From CBDCVD01 sp965224015 (GTDB lineage: Bacteria > Pseudomonadota > Alphaproteobacteria > Rhizobiales > CBDCVD01), in the NCBI GenBank assembly GCA_965224015.1, contig OZ245032.1, positions 1,426,001 to 1,490,000 on the forward strand: DNA of 64,000 nt. Reading direction: 5' to 3'. The notes under the pieces are model-generated. The model did no database searches and was not told the DNA's origin. It worked only from the letters and a program-made list of their open reading frames with translations. Shown piece after piece: positions 26,055-35,397 of this stretch; position 1 is the stretch's first letter; each line of letters opens with the position of its first letter. Made by a program: the position numbers and the translations under genes.

Positions 26055-27101
26055 ATGCGTGCAAAAATCGGTGTTGTCGGTGTCGGTTGGTGGGCCACTT
26101 TCAACCATATTCCGACTGTTCAGGCCTGCGAACAGGCCGATATCGTCGCCATTTGCGACACTAGCGAAAAGCGGCTACGGGTCGCCGGAGATCAGTTTGG
26201 TATTGCGGCGCGCTTTACCAGTGTTGCGGACATGCTGAAGGCCACTGACCTTGACGGCGTCATAGTCTCCACTCCCCATGTTGCGCACACGGAACCGGCC
26301 ATTGCCGCACTTAAGGCCGGTTGTCATGTGTTGGTCGAAAAACCCATGGCAACGTCTGCGGTCGATGGGCGGGCGATTGCCGCGGCGGCACAAAGCGCCG
26401 GCAAGCAAGTGCTTGTTCCCTGTGGCATGAATTTTACCGACTTTTCGGCCCGGGCCGCGGCTTTTGTACGCGATGGACAGATTGGCGAGGTGCGCCATTG
26501 TGTGTGCCAGATGGGCTCGGCTCTTGACGATCTGTTTGCCGGAGAGCCCATGCTGGAGACCGCTGATCATCTGTTCCGCCCTCCCGCCTCGACCTGGGCG
26601 GACCCGAACAGAGCCGGCGGTTATGGCTGGGGGCAACTGTCGCACGCCCTTGCCTGGCTGTTCTATGTCTCCGATCTTGCCTTCGAGAGTGTCTATAGCA
26701 TCGATGGAAAATCGAAAACCGGTGTCGACTTATATGATGCCGCCGTTGCCCGCGCGACCAACGGCGCGACAATCTCGCTTTCAGGGGCGGCCACAGTGCC
26801 AAAACATGTGGGCATGCACATGGATATCCGCCTTTACGGCACGGCTGGATGCCTGTTTTTTGATTGTGAGCGGGCTCGGTTGGCGTTGCGGCGGCACGAC
26901 AGGAACGACGAGATTGTGAAAATCTCCCAACAGGATGCCGCATACGACGGGGCTTTGCCTGTGCGCAAGTTTGCCGCGCTTTGCGCCGGAGAGGAAATCA
27001 TCAACGGCGCCAATGGAGAAAACGGCGCCCGCGTGGTGGAAGCGCTTGATGCTTTGTACCGGTCCGCCAAAACCGGCCAGCGCGCTTTAGTTGGGGAATA
27101 A
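26055..27101 (+). CDS. Gfo/Idh/MocA family oxidoreductase
   Basis: A 348-residue NAD(P)-dependent dehydrogenase. The N-terminal Rossmann fold has GVVGVGWWA (about 6-14), then the family EKPMA motif at about 96-100 whose lysine is catalytic. The C-terminal alpha/beta domain binds the sugar. An H-L/H-A-x-x-x type histidine in QLSHALAWLFY (about 200) fits the second catalytic region. It would oxidise a sugar or inositol-like substrate. It follows the regulator gene after a triplicated ribosome-site repeat and precedes the epimerase gene. Confidence 0.9.
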   Translation: MRAKIGVVGVGWWATFNHIPTVQACEQADIVAICDTSEKRLRVAGDQFGIAARFTSVADMLKATDLDGVIVSTPHVAHTEPAIAALKAGCHVLVEKPMATSAVDGRAIAAAAQSAGKQVLVPCGMNFTDFSARAAAFVRDGQIGEVRHCVCQMGSALDDLFAGEPMLETADHLFRPPASTWADPNRAGGYGWGQLSHALAWLFYVSDLAFESVYSIDGKSKTGVDLYDAAVARATNGATISLSGAATVPKHVGMHMDIRLYGTAGCLFFDCERARLALRRHDRNDEIVKISQQDAAYDGALPVRKFAALCAGEEIINGANGENGARVVEALDALYRSAKTGQRALVGE

Positions 27102-27105
27102 TACG

Positions 27106-27921
27106 ATGGAATTGTCCTTAACCACCTGGTCGCTACCGTTTTGCACTTTGGGCGAGGCGGTGGCCATTTCCAAGGCCCTCGGGATCAATGCGGTTGACGT
27201 TGGTCTGTTTTATCGCTCAGCGCTCAACAAGGCGGAAATTCTCGCCGACCCCAAGGCCGCAGCGGAAAGACTTGCACCGCTCGATATTCTTATTGCCAAC
27301 TACTACCATCTGTTTGGTGATGGGCTTGAAGGACGCAACCTGGCCAAGCCGGGAACAATAGACAGGAATGCGCGTGATCTTGCCCAGGTCCTGACGTTTG
27401 CCGACGCCGCATCCATTGCCACAGTTTTTATTCTTCCCGGCATTGTAAATCCGGGGCAATCGCGAGAGCAGGCGATGAGGGTGTCCATTGAAAGCCTGAA
27501 AGCGCTTTGCCAGGTTGAGAAAAACTTTGACGCAACAATTTGCATTGAGCCGCATGTTCACAGCCTGGCCGAATCCCCAGCGGTGGTCCTGCAACTTGTT
27601 GAGGAAACGGGGATTAAACTGGCGCTCGATTATTCGCATTTTGCCTGCCTTGGCTATCGACAGGAAGAGATCGATCCGCTGGCGTCCAAGGCCGCGCACA
27701 TACATTTGCGTCAAGCGCGGATGGGCGCATTGCAAACAAAATTTTCGCATGGAACCCTGAACTTTCCCGCTATGTTTGGCACGTTGCGGGATGCGGGGTA
27801 TCAGGGCGCTCTGGCCATCGAAAATGTTCATCAGGACTACATGGATACATTGTTCGAAGATGTATTAACGGAGACGATAACAATGCGCGATTGCTTTCGC
27901 GCCTGGCAGGAGGGTTTGTGA
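27106..27921 (+). CDS. Sugar phosphate isomerase/epimerase family TIM-barrel protein
   Basis: 271 residues of the xylose-isomerase-like TIM-barrel superfamily (AP endonuclease 2 fold). The ATG at 27106, with GGGGA upstream, is preferred over an in-frame TTG at 27091. Metal-binding candidates are visible in ICIEPHVHS (about 145-153), LALDYSHFA, AAHIHLRQA and the final AIENVH. Such enzymes isomerise or epimerise sugars or their oxidised products. It ends one base into the mutarotase start codon (TGATG). Confidence 0.88.
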   Translation: MELSLTTWSLPFCTLGEAVAISKALGINAVDVGLFYRSALNKAEILADPKAAAERLAPLDILIANYYHLFGDGLEGRNLAKPGTIDRNARDLAQVLTFADAASIATVFILPGIVNPGQSREQAMRVSIESLKALCQVEKNFDATICIEPHVHSLAESPAVVLQLVEETGIKLALDYSHFACLGYRQEEIDPLASKAAHIHLRQARMGALQTKFSHGTLNFPAMFGTLRDAGYQGALAIENVHQDYMDTLFEDVLTETITMRDCFRAWQEGL

Positions 27922-28235
27922 TGACGGGATATGCCTGGGTCTTGAAAGTGCGGCCGGGATACGAAGACGAGTACAAAAGGCGCCATGACGAAATCTGGCC
28001 GGAGATGCTGGCGGCACTAAAAGCGGCGGGGGTTTCCAATTACAATATCTTTCGTCACGGGTTGACCCTGTTCGGCTACTTCGAGACCGATGATCTTGAG
28101 GCCACAAAGGCCAAACTCGCCACAGACCCCGTAAACGCCAAATGGGCGGCGTATATGGCGCCCATTATGCACATCGAAATCGACCCTTCGACCGCGTTTC
28201 CCTATCTCTTACCAAAACAGTTCCATATGGCCTGA
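27921..28235 (+). CDS. rhaM: L-rhamnose mutarotase family protein
   Basis: 104 residues of the RhaM/RhaU family, ferredoxin-like dimers that interconvert anomers of L-rhamnose or L-fucose. Conserved positions include YKRRHDEIWPEM with the catalytic-site histidine (about 18-29), ISNYNIF-type NYNIFRHG, the LFGYFE strand and the C-terminal WAAYMAPIM. The ATG overlaps the epimerase stop, so it belongs to the operon, where it is the last gene. Its presence is the best clue that the imported sugar is rhamnose- or fucose-like, although no rhamnose isomerase or kinase gene is seen. Confidence 0.9.
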   Translation: MTGYAWVLKVRPGYEDEYKRRHDEIWPEMLAALKAAGVSNYNIFRHGLTLFGYFETDDLEATKAKLATDPVNAKWAAYMAPIMHIEIDPSTAFPYLLPKQFHMA

Positions 28236-28263
28236 TGGGGAACGCGTACCCCTACCGCTGCGA

Positions 28264-30432
28264 CTACGGTAGCTCATTCGCGCTAATGGTGACATTCAGC
28301 AGGTCCGGCAAATGCTTGGGCAACATGTGATAGGACAGGACCAGTTGCAACAGGGGGACCGGCTTGGGCGGGCGGGCGTTTAGGGTCAGGCTTTTCGGTG
28401 TCGCAACGAAGGCGCGCGCGGCTTCGACGGCGGCATTTTGAAAATCGGCGTTTTCAAATCTATCTGTCACCACACGAACCTTATCCTCCAGCAATACCAG
28501 TTGAGATTGGTACGGCAGTTTGGTGGTGAGCGTTACCCAGTCGAAGATGCGCTCTACAAGCGTATCATTGGCAAAGTGGATACGAAGGTCGCCAAGGCTG
28601 GCGCGGGAAAGAACCGTTTCCTGCAAGTGTCGCGGATCAAAAAGATGCGGCAGCACCCCGTGCAGGTCAGCATCAATCACGATCTCTCCCGCATCCTTGA
28701 TGTGCAATTGCGCATCACGGATCTGCATGACCGACTGCTGATCCTGCCATGCATAGGCGCCGCGCACGGAGGCCTCAAGGGTCTCATAGCCCAGATCCCT
28801 GATCGTTTGCCGCAAACCAGGATCCGCAACAAGTTCCGTCGAAATAACGATCCCCCGCACGTCGACACTGGCGGCATCGGGAAACAAATGCGTGTAACCG
28901 TCGGCACGAAAATCAACACTGCCAATACGCAGCGGTTGGATATTTTGCGTCGTAAGCGAAACCTCATTAATCTGGAGCCCCCCGGTATGAACACCCAGCA
29001 GAACGTTGAACACTTGTTCCGCCACGCTGCCCGCCGGCAACTCACCCCGGTTAATGGGATCACGGCTTTGACCGGCATCAGAAGCAAACAGATCAATGCT
29101 GGAGATGTCGATGCCGGCTATCGTCAGCATCGAGCCTCCAGAACCCAAAACGGTTACGCCGGACAAAGTCAACGTTTGCACATGGTGAGCCTGATATCCC
29201 GAGAGGCTTAGCGCATCAATGGAATGCTCAGGAACGAGATATGTGATGATGCCGAACGGAAGATTTTCCTGACCCGGGCCTTGCAGTTCGAGTTCGGCAA
29301 TATCCACCGCATCCACTGCGAGATTGGCGGTGATTAGGCGCAGTATCGCCTGGCCTACGGGCGTGACGTCCTTCGCGGGGCTGGAGAGCAGCCTGTGCAA
29401 TTCGCTTTTGCTGGCATTATCCAATTGCGGGCGAAACCGGCACGGGCAGATTGATGCCGTCTTTGTACGCAGGAAAACGTCGGCAATCTCCTCACGCTTC
29501 GGTGCCAGATATGACAGGTTCACAGCAATCGCCTGTAATTCGAGTTTCCCCAGAACATCTGCCCACGTTCGCGCGGATTGCGCGTCAAGGCTCGGAACCT
29601 GGCGCAAGAGCGTATCCACTGCACGCAAAAGCGAAAATTGTGAAAAGTCCGCTTCCTGGATCCACAACAAGAGACGGTCCTGATCGGGAGGCGCCAAAAC
29701 GGTGGTCCGGGAAAGTGCGCTAGCGGAAGGTTGCGGGTGCGACCCAGCGGCCACCCTCAAGGCACGAAAATGACCAGCCTCAATGTCCCCCTTCGTGATG
29801 CCCTCAAAAGCAATGTTTTCCCAATAAAGAGAAAATGGCGAGGCCGCCTCAAGAGAAACAGATTGTAAAAGAGATGTCACCTCCAGGGACGCGGCACTGA
29901 ACTGAAACAAGGTACGAATAAGTCGTGTGACCTCTGGAGATAAAGTGGCATTGTCAGGAATGCGGGCCCGGGTTGGGACAACCGATATGTCTGTTGCCTT
30001 TGCCGCCTCAAAACTGACATCAAGATTGATGGTCGCCAACCGCCCTTTGCTCATCGCCAGGGAGGTCAGGGTGTAGGTTCCGTCGTCCAAAGTTTGCACC
30101 CCTGACAACGAAAGGGTTTCGATAGTAAGTTCGAGCGCGCCGCCGTCGCCGTCGCCATCCGCGACCCGCGGTGCCGATGTCGCCCGTTTGGGGGCCGTGA
30201 CATCACCAGGCCCTGTTGCGCGACTGATAACCAGATCGCGGACCGTTGCGGACCGGGTCAGGATGTTGATCGAAATGTCACCATAGCTAGCCTGCGCATA
30301 CCCTTGCGCGCGCAGCCCCTCGAACCAGGAAGCCACCGCCGCGTCAACCTGTGATTTTACATAGTAGTCTGCTGCAAAATAGGCACTACCAGCCAGTCCG
30401 GTTACCAGAGCCAGTATGACATACTTTTTCAT
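28264..30432 (-). CDS. Large membrane-anchored periplasmic protein of unknown function
   Basis: I do not recognise the family. With the start at ATG 30432 (MKKYVILALV) the protein has 722 residues; a GTG at 30504 gives a longer form. A single N-terminal hydrophobic segment (about 4-22) would anchor it or serve as a signal. The rest is rich in short beta-like stretches with repeated patterns such as LTLSGV, IDALSLSGY and ISSIDLF, which recall AsmA- or DUF945-type proteins. An Asp/Gly stretch (DGDGDGG) near residue 90 is encoded by GTC-type repeats. It is convergent with the sugar operon and stands alone. Confidence 0.65.
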   Translation of the reverse strand: MKKYVILALVTGLAGSAYFAADYYVKSQVDAAVASWFEGLRAQGYAQASYGDISINILTRSATVRDLVISRATGPGDVTAPKRATSAPRVADGDGDGGALELTIETLSLSGVQTLDDGTYTLTSLAMSKGRLATINLDVSFEAAKATDISVVPTRARIPDNATLSPEVTRLIRTLFQFSAASLEVTSLLQSVSLEAASPFSLYWENIAFEGITKGDIEAGHFRALRVAAGSHPQPSASALSRTTVLAPPDQDRLLLWIQEADFSQFSLLRAVDTLLRQVPSLDAQSARTWADVLGKLELQAIAVNLSYLAPKREEIADVFLRTKTASICPCRFRPQLDNASKSELHRLLSSPAKDVTPVGQAILRLITANLAVDAVDIAELELQGPGQENLPFGIITYLVPEHSIDALSLSGYQAHHVQTLTLSGVTVLGSGGSMLTIAGIDISSIDLFASDAGQSRDPINRGELPAGSVAEQVFNVLLGVHTGGLQINEVSLTTQNIQPLRIGSVDFRADGYTHLFPDAASVDVRGIVISTELVADPGLRQTIRDLGYETLEASVRGAYAWQDQQSVMQIRDAQLHIKDAGEIVIDADLHGVLPHLFDPRHLQETVLSRASLGDLRIHFANDTLVERIFDWVTLTTKLPYQSQLVLLEDKVRVVTDRFENADFQNAAVEAARAFVATPKSLTLNARPPKPVPLLQLVLSYHMLPKHLPDLLNVTISANELP

Positions 30433-30526
30433 TGTCGTGCCTTCGTTCAAGGCTTGTGCCCAAGGGCGCGACATCGGCGCCATCAGCATGCGCAGCGGGT
30501 CCACAGGCAGGGTTTTGCCGATTGTC

Positions 30527-30684
30527 TAGAGCGTGTCAGGTCAAGAGGTTTTTTGCCTGGTAAATTCATCAGGTGCAGGTTGCCATTGGTCTGATATGGC
30601 CCTTCTGGCGGCAATGGCCGCAATAACCCTGACTTCAGACCTGCCACCTTGGGAGCAACTTGTTGAAAGCTCACATCTAGAGCG
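30527..30684 (+). repeat. Family D repeat, copy D2, starting with a family C terminus
   Basis: Starts TAGAGCGTGTCAGGTC and carries the D core from 30606 (TGGCGGCAATGGCCGCAATA, then ACCCTGACTTCAGACCTG), extending to a second TAGAGCG at 30678. It is similar to D1 over about 75 bases. Confidence 0.7.
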
Positions 30685-31046
30685 CCTTTATGAAAATTGT
30701 AGGGCAATTTTGTTTGTTTACACAACCCCGGTTCCGGAAGAGCCCGATTACCGGTATCCCGGCTGGACAGGACCTGGACTTGGGGGTAAATATCGAGGAT
30801 CAGGCGACAACCTCTATTGACCACCTGGCCCGCTCCTTCTTCTCACCACCCGCACGGGCGGTGCCCTATCGGTAACCCGCGAGGAAAAGCGGGTAGGTAG
30901 AGGCCAGAGAACAGAAAGACTCAGGTTTGAAACCGCATCAGCCTGTTGTTCGGCCGGACAACCCGATTTCGGCACAATGCGCAAGGATTGGAATTGCATG
31001 TCGAAAACGTCGCGCCTTATGCCGTGAGTTCCGGGACCCTAAGATT
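30685..31046. other. Non-coding interval upstream of alaS
   Basis: No convincing gene. 30846-30868 (CACCCGCACG followed by a GGTGCCCTAT-like block) resembles 35748-35770, and a small hairpin ACCCGC/GCGGGT lies at about 30873-30893. Confidence 0.5.
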
Positions 31047-31152
31047 TATACCAAGGGTCTTTAACAATGACTCATGGATTAGCGTCAAAGAGGTGTGTTA
31101 TCAAGGCAGTACACCAGTCAGCGTGTCTATAAAGCCAATACCGCTGGTATTA
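31047..31152 (+). repeat. Family B intergenic repeat, copy B2
   Basis: A full-length copy, TATACCAAGGGTC to CCGCTGGTATTA, nearly identical to the copies at 17373, 43538 and 57867. It lies about 100 bases upstream of alaS. Confidence 0.9.
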
Positions 31153-31255
31153 CAAGCTGATATGACAACCGTCTGATCAAACATACGAAACACAGGCAGC
31201 CGGCGCGAACAGGCTCCGCAACCGACTTGAACCGCGCCAGCAAAGGAAATTTTTC

Positions 31256-33934
31256 ATGAACAGTGTCAACGACATTCGGGCGGCATTTCTGGACTATTTC
31301 GATAAAAACGATCACCAGATTGTCAGTTCATCATCACTCGTGCCGCGCAATGATCCCACGCTGATGTTCACCAGCGCCGGCATGGTTCAGTTCAAGAATG
31401 TTTTCACAGGACTGGAAAAGCGCGCCTACGACAAGGCCGTCACGGCACAAAAATGCCTGCGCGCCGGCGGTAAGCACAACGACCTGGACAACGTTGGTTA
31501 CACCGCGCGTCATCACACGTTTTTCGAAATGCTCGGCAATTTCTCCTTTGGTGATTACTTCAAGGAAGTGGCCATCGAGTTGGCCTGGAACCTGATCACC
31601 AAGGAGTTCGGTTTGCCCCCGGACCGGCTCTTGGCAACTGTTTACGTGGATGATGACGTAGCTTTTGATCTGTGGAAGAAAATTGCCGGATTAAGCGAGA
31701 GCCGGATCATCCGCATTCCCACCCACGACAATTTCTGGGCCATGGGAGATACGGGACCGTGCGGGCCGTGTTCCGAAATTTTCTACGATCATGGAGAGCA
31801 TATCCCAGGCGGGCCTCCCGGCTCGAGCGATGAGGATGGCGACCGGTTTATCGAAATCTGGAACCTGGTCTTTATGCAATATGAGCAAATCACACCCGAC
31901 GAGCGCATCGACCTGCCGCGACCGTCGATCGATACGGGAATGGGCTTGGAACGGATTTCCGCCTTGCTGCAAGGCACCCACGACAACTACGAAACGGACC
32001 TGTTTCGCACCCTGATCGCGGCTTCGCAAGAGGCAACAGGAGTGGCCGCTGAAAACGCCCACAAAGCCAGCCACAGGGTCATTGCCGATCATTTGCGGGC
32101 CACCAGCTTTATGATCGCCGACGGGGTGTTGCCTTCAAATGAGGGACGCGGCTACGTGTTGCGCCGAATCATGCGCCGCGCCATGCGACATGGTGCCCTA
32201 TTGGGCGCGCAGGAGCCGCTGATTTATAAACTGGTGCCCACGTTGATCGGGGAAATGGGGCAAGCCTATCCGGAACTGGTGCGCGCCGAGAACCTGATCA
32301 GCGAGACATTGCAACTGGAGGAAGCCCGGTTTCGCAAAACTCTTGCCCGCGGGATGCACATGTTGGAGGACGAAACCCGAGACCTGGGCGCCGGAGACAC
32401 TCTTGAAGGCGAGATCGCTTTCAGGCTTTACGACACATACGGGTTTCCCCTTGATTTGACTGAGGACGCTTTGCGCGAGCGGCAAATCGCGGTTGACACA
32501 GGCGGTTTTGCGGCAGCAATGGGACGCCAGCGCGCGCTGGCACGCAAAAACTGGTCCGGCTCCGGTGAGGCCGCGGACGAGCGGATTTGGTTTGATCTTT
32601 ACGACGAGATCGGGGCCACGGACTTTTTGGGCTACACAAGCACCCAAGCAGAAGGCCTGGTAAAGGCGATTATTGTAGACGGCAAGCCGGTTGAACGGCT
32701 GGAAACCGGCGAGCAAGGGTCTATCGTGGTCAATCAAACCCCCTTTTATGGCGAGTCCGGCGGGCAGGTGGGGGACACGGGGGTGTTGCGCGCCAGCGAT
32801 CCCCCCTTGCTGTTCAGGGTTACGAACACGTTCAAGAAGGCCGGTCAGGTGTTTGTCCACGAGGGACGGCTTGAAGAGGGTACACTGGTGCCGGAGGCGC
32901 CACTATTGTTACAGGTGGATGCGCTGCGGCGCGACCAATTGCGCGCCAACCATTCCGCAACCCATTTGCTGCATGAAGCCCTGCGCCAGGTGCTTGGGAC
33001 TCATGTGGCGCAAAAGGGCTCGCTTGTCGCCCCCGACAGATTGCGCTTTGACTTTTCTCATCCCAAGCCGCTTTCTCATGAGGAGCGCGAACGGGTGGAA
33101 GATCTTGCCAACGCTGTCATTTTGCAAAATTCTCCCGTTGTCACGCGCCTGATGCAGGTTGACGATGCGATCGCAGCCGGCGCCATGGCGCTCTTTGGCG
33201 AGGCTTATGGAGACGAAGTGCGGGTCGTATCCATGGGATCGGCTTGCGATGATGCGGGACAGGAGAGCGTCTATTCGCGTGAGCTGTGTGGCGGCACCCA
33301 TGTTACGCGCACCGGCGACATTGGCCTTGTTTCCATTGTGTCCGAGGGCGCCGTGGCGGCAGGGGTTCGCCGCCTTGAGGCCCTGACCGCAAATGCTGCG
33401 CGTCACCACTTGAATACCGCACAAGACCTGTTGAGCGCAGCAACCGAGGCTTTGAAAGTGCCGCAAGGGGCGTTGCTTGAACGGGTGACAACAATGATGC
33501 GGGAGCGCAAGGGGCTGGAAAAAGACCTCATTGAAGCGCGCAAACAGGCGAGCCTGGCGCAAGCCGGCGCAAGGGGCGGCACAGGTGTTCAGGATGGGGT
33601 AGAGACCATAAACGGTATGAAATTTTTTGCTCAGGTGGTTCCTGGTATACCGGCGAAAATGCTCCGGGGGCTGGTCGATGAAAGCAAGCAGCAACTCGGC
33701 AGCGGTGTGGCCGTGGCCATCACTGTGACCGATGATGGCAAGGGGGCACTGGCGGTGGGGGTGACCGAGGATCTGGCTGCAACCCGCAACGCCGTGGAAC
33801 TGGTTCGCAAAGGGGCTCAGGCGCTGGGAGGCTCAGGGGGAGGCGGTCGTGCGGAGATGGCCCAGGCCGGAGGGCCCGACGGGGCGCGCGCCAACGAGGC
33901 CATTGAAGCCATCCGATCCGCTTTACGCAAATGA
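31256..33934 (+). CDS. alaS: Alanine--tRNA ligase
   Basis: Charges tRNA-Ala and deacylates Ser- and Gly-tRNA-Ala. The 892-residue protein has all parts: the class II core with FTSAGMVQFKNVF (about 38-50), the tRNA-recognition helices, the editing domain with the metal motif NHSATHLLH (about 564-572) and CGGTH (about 678-682), and the DHHA1-type C-terminal domain with a glycine-rich run near SGGGGRAEMAQAG. The ATG has AAAGGAAA upstream. recA follows after 186 bases; alaS-recA adjacency is common in alphaproteobacteria. Confidence 0.98.
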   Translation: MNSVNDIRAAFLDYFDKNDHQIVSSSSLVPRNDPTLMFTSAGMVQFKNVFTGLEKRAYDKAVTAQKCLRAGGKHNDLDNVGYTARHHTFFEMLGNFSFGDYFKEVAIELAWNLITKEFGLPPDRLLATVYVDDDVAFDLWKKIAGLSESRIIRIPTHDNFWAMGDTGPCGPCSEIFYDHGEHIPGGPPGSSDEDGDRFIEIWNLVFMQYEQITPDERIDLPRPSIDTGMGLERISALLQGTHDNYETDLFRTLIAASQEATGVAAENAHKASHRVIADHLRATSFMIADGVLPSNEGRGYVLRRIMRRAMRHGALLGAQEPLIYKLVPTLIGEMGQAYPELVRAENLISETLQLEEARFRKTLARGMHMLEDETRDLGAGDTLEGEIAFRLYDTYGFPLDLTEDALRERQIAVDTGGFAAAMGRQRALARKNWSGSGEAADERIWFDLYDEIGATDFLGYTSTQAEGLVKAIIVDGKPVERLETGEQGSIVVNQTPFYGESGGQVGDTGVLRASDPPLLFRVTNTFKKAGQVFVHEGRLEEGTLVPEAPLLLQVDALRRDQLRANHSATHLLHEALRQVLGTHVAQKGSLVAPDRLRFDFSHPKPLSHEERERVEDLANAVILQNSPVVTRLMQVDDAIAAGAMALFGEAYGDEVRVVSMGSACDDAGQESVYSRELCGGTHVTRTGDIGLVSIVSEGAVAAGVRRLEALTANAARHHLNTAQDLLSAATEALKVPQGALLERVTTMMRERKGLEKDLIEARKQASLAQAGARGGTGVQDGVETINGMKFFAQVVPGIPAKMLRGLVDESKQQLGSGVAVAITVTDDGKGALAVGVTEDLAATRNAVELVRKGAQALGGSGGGGRAEMAQAGGPDGARANEAIEAIRSALRK

Positions 33935-33991
33935 TTCCCGCTCCGCCACCCTTGGCGTAAGCGCCTTAGTGGTGTGGTCGTAGCGCGGCGC

Positions 33992-34006
33992 GAACAAATC
34001 TCGAAC
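33992..34006 (+). promoter_or_regulatory. LexA/SOS box in the recA promoter
   Basis: GAAC-AAATCTC-GAAC matches the alphaproteobacterial LexA box GAAC-N7-GAAC. It lies 115-129 bases upstream of the recA ATG, and a weaker half-site pair (GAAC-N7-GTAC) lies at 34058-34072. Confidence 0.85.
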
Positions 34007-34120
34007 AAAGGAAAATGAATTAACAAAATCAATATAATAAAATGTCTTGCCAAAAGAGAACAAAAGTGGTACAAACTGTACATTGCATTTTTTTGTCACC
34101 GATGGGATAAGGAGTGGGAC

Positions 34121-35209
34121 ATGTCAGCAAAATCCAAGTTGCGGGTGGTTGAGGGAAATTCCATGGATAAATCAAAGGCGCTGGACGCAGCACTGGGGCA
34201 GATTGAGCGGGCGTTTGGTAAAGGATCGATCATGCGCCTTGGCCAACGCCACAATGTTGTTGATATTGATGCGGTCTCAACAGGCTCCCTTGGGCTTGAT
34301 ATTGCGCTTGGGATCGGAGGGCTACCCCGCGGACGTGTGGTAGAGGTCTATGGACCCGAGTCCTCTGGCAAAACCACCCTGACCCTGCACGTGGTCGCAG
34401 AAGCCCAAAAAACTGGGGGTATCTGCGCCTTTGTGGATGCCGAGCACGCCCTCGACCCCGTCTATGCCCGAAAGCTTGGCGTCAATATCGATGACTTGCT
34501 GATTTCACAACCCGATACGGGTGAGCAGGCTTTGGAAATTGCCGATACGTTGGTGCGCTCGGGCGCCGTCGACGTGCTAGTTGTTGATTCGGTTGCCGCA
34601 CTCACCCCGCGCGCCGAACTTGAAGGCGAAATGGGCGACAACCGCCCCGGCTTGCAGGCCCGGCTCATGAGCCAGGCCTTGCGCAAATTGACCGGCTCCA
34701 TTTCCCGCTCCAATACGCTTGTTATCTTTATCAATCAAATTCGCATGAAAATAGGCGTCATGTATGGAAGCCCGGAAACCACCACCGGCGGCAACGCCTT
34801 GAAATTCTATGCCTCCGTGCGCCTTGATATTCGCCGGACCGGTGCCGTCAAGGACCGTGACGAAGTGATTGGCAACCAAACCAAGGTGAAAGTCGTCAAA
34901 AACAAAATGGCTCCCCCTTTCAAGCTGGTCGAATTTGACATTGTATACGGTGAGGGAATTTCCAAAACCGGCGAATTACTGGATCTTGGAGTCAAGGCAG
35001 GAGTTGTGGAGAAAGCCGGATCATGGTTCTCCTACAACAGTGAGCGTCTGGGTCAAGGGCGGGAAAACGCCAAAAGTTTTCTCTTGCAAAATCCTGATAC
35101 GGCTGACGAGATTGAACGGGCAGTACGACAACACGCTGGATTGATTGACAAGCCTGATCTGGATGAGAAAGACGACACACCCTTGGATGCGGCCGGGGAT
35201 GCCGGATGA
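34121..35209 (+). CDS. recA: Recombinase RecA
   Basis: ATP-dependent strand-exchange protein that also triggers LexA self-cleavage. The 362 residues include Walker A GPESSGKTT (78-86), the Walker B region VDVLVVDSVAAL and loop L2 with SETTTGGNALKFYAS-type sequence (here SPETTTGGNALKF). The C-terminal tail is acidic (DEKDDTPLD). An SOS box in the promoter indicates LexA control. It is preceded by alaS and transcribed in the same direction, but its own promoter region is 186 bases long. Confidence 0.98.
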   Translation: MSAKSKLRVVEGNSMDKSKALDAALGQIERAFGKGSIMRLGQRHNVVDIDAVSTGSLGLDIALGIGGLPRGRVVEVYGPESSGKTTLTLHVVAEAQKTGGICAFVDAEHALDPVYARKLGVNIDDLLISQPDTGEQALEIADTLVRSGAVDVLVVDSVAALTPRAELEGEMGDNRPGLQARLMSQALRKLTGSISRSNTLVIFINQIRMKIGVMYGSPETTTGGNALKFYASVRLDIRRTGAVKDRDEVIGNQTKVKVVKNKMAPPFKLVEFDIVYGEGISKTGELLDLGVKAGVVEKAGSWFSYNSERLGQGRENAKSFLLQNPDTADEIERAVRQHAGLIDKPDLDEKDDTPLDAAGDAG

Positions 35210-35228
35210 TTTTGACGATACTGACCTT

Positions 35229-35264
35229 TAGAGCGTGTCTATAAAGCCAATACCGCTGGTATTA
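35229..35264 (+). repeat. Family B right-end fragment fused to a TTAGAGCG terminus
   Basis: Reads TTAGAGCGTGTCTATAAAGC then CAATACCGCTGGTATTA. The last part is the right end of family B, and its CGTGTC overlaps the start of the C terminus. It follows recA by about 20 bases. Confidence 0.7.
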
Positions 35265-35397
35265 TCAGCACGATACACAAGGAAACGTCTATTTTCAACT
35301 CGGCCAACCCGCTCCCGTGGCTTGAGCATTGCTGAGGTTGCAATTTCATCAATAACTGGCACAGGAAGCGGGCAGCGCAATCAAAACCGGAATATTG

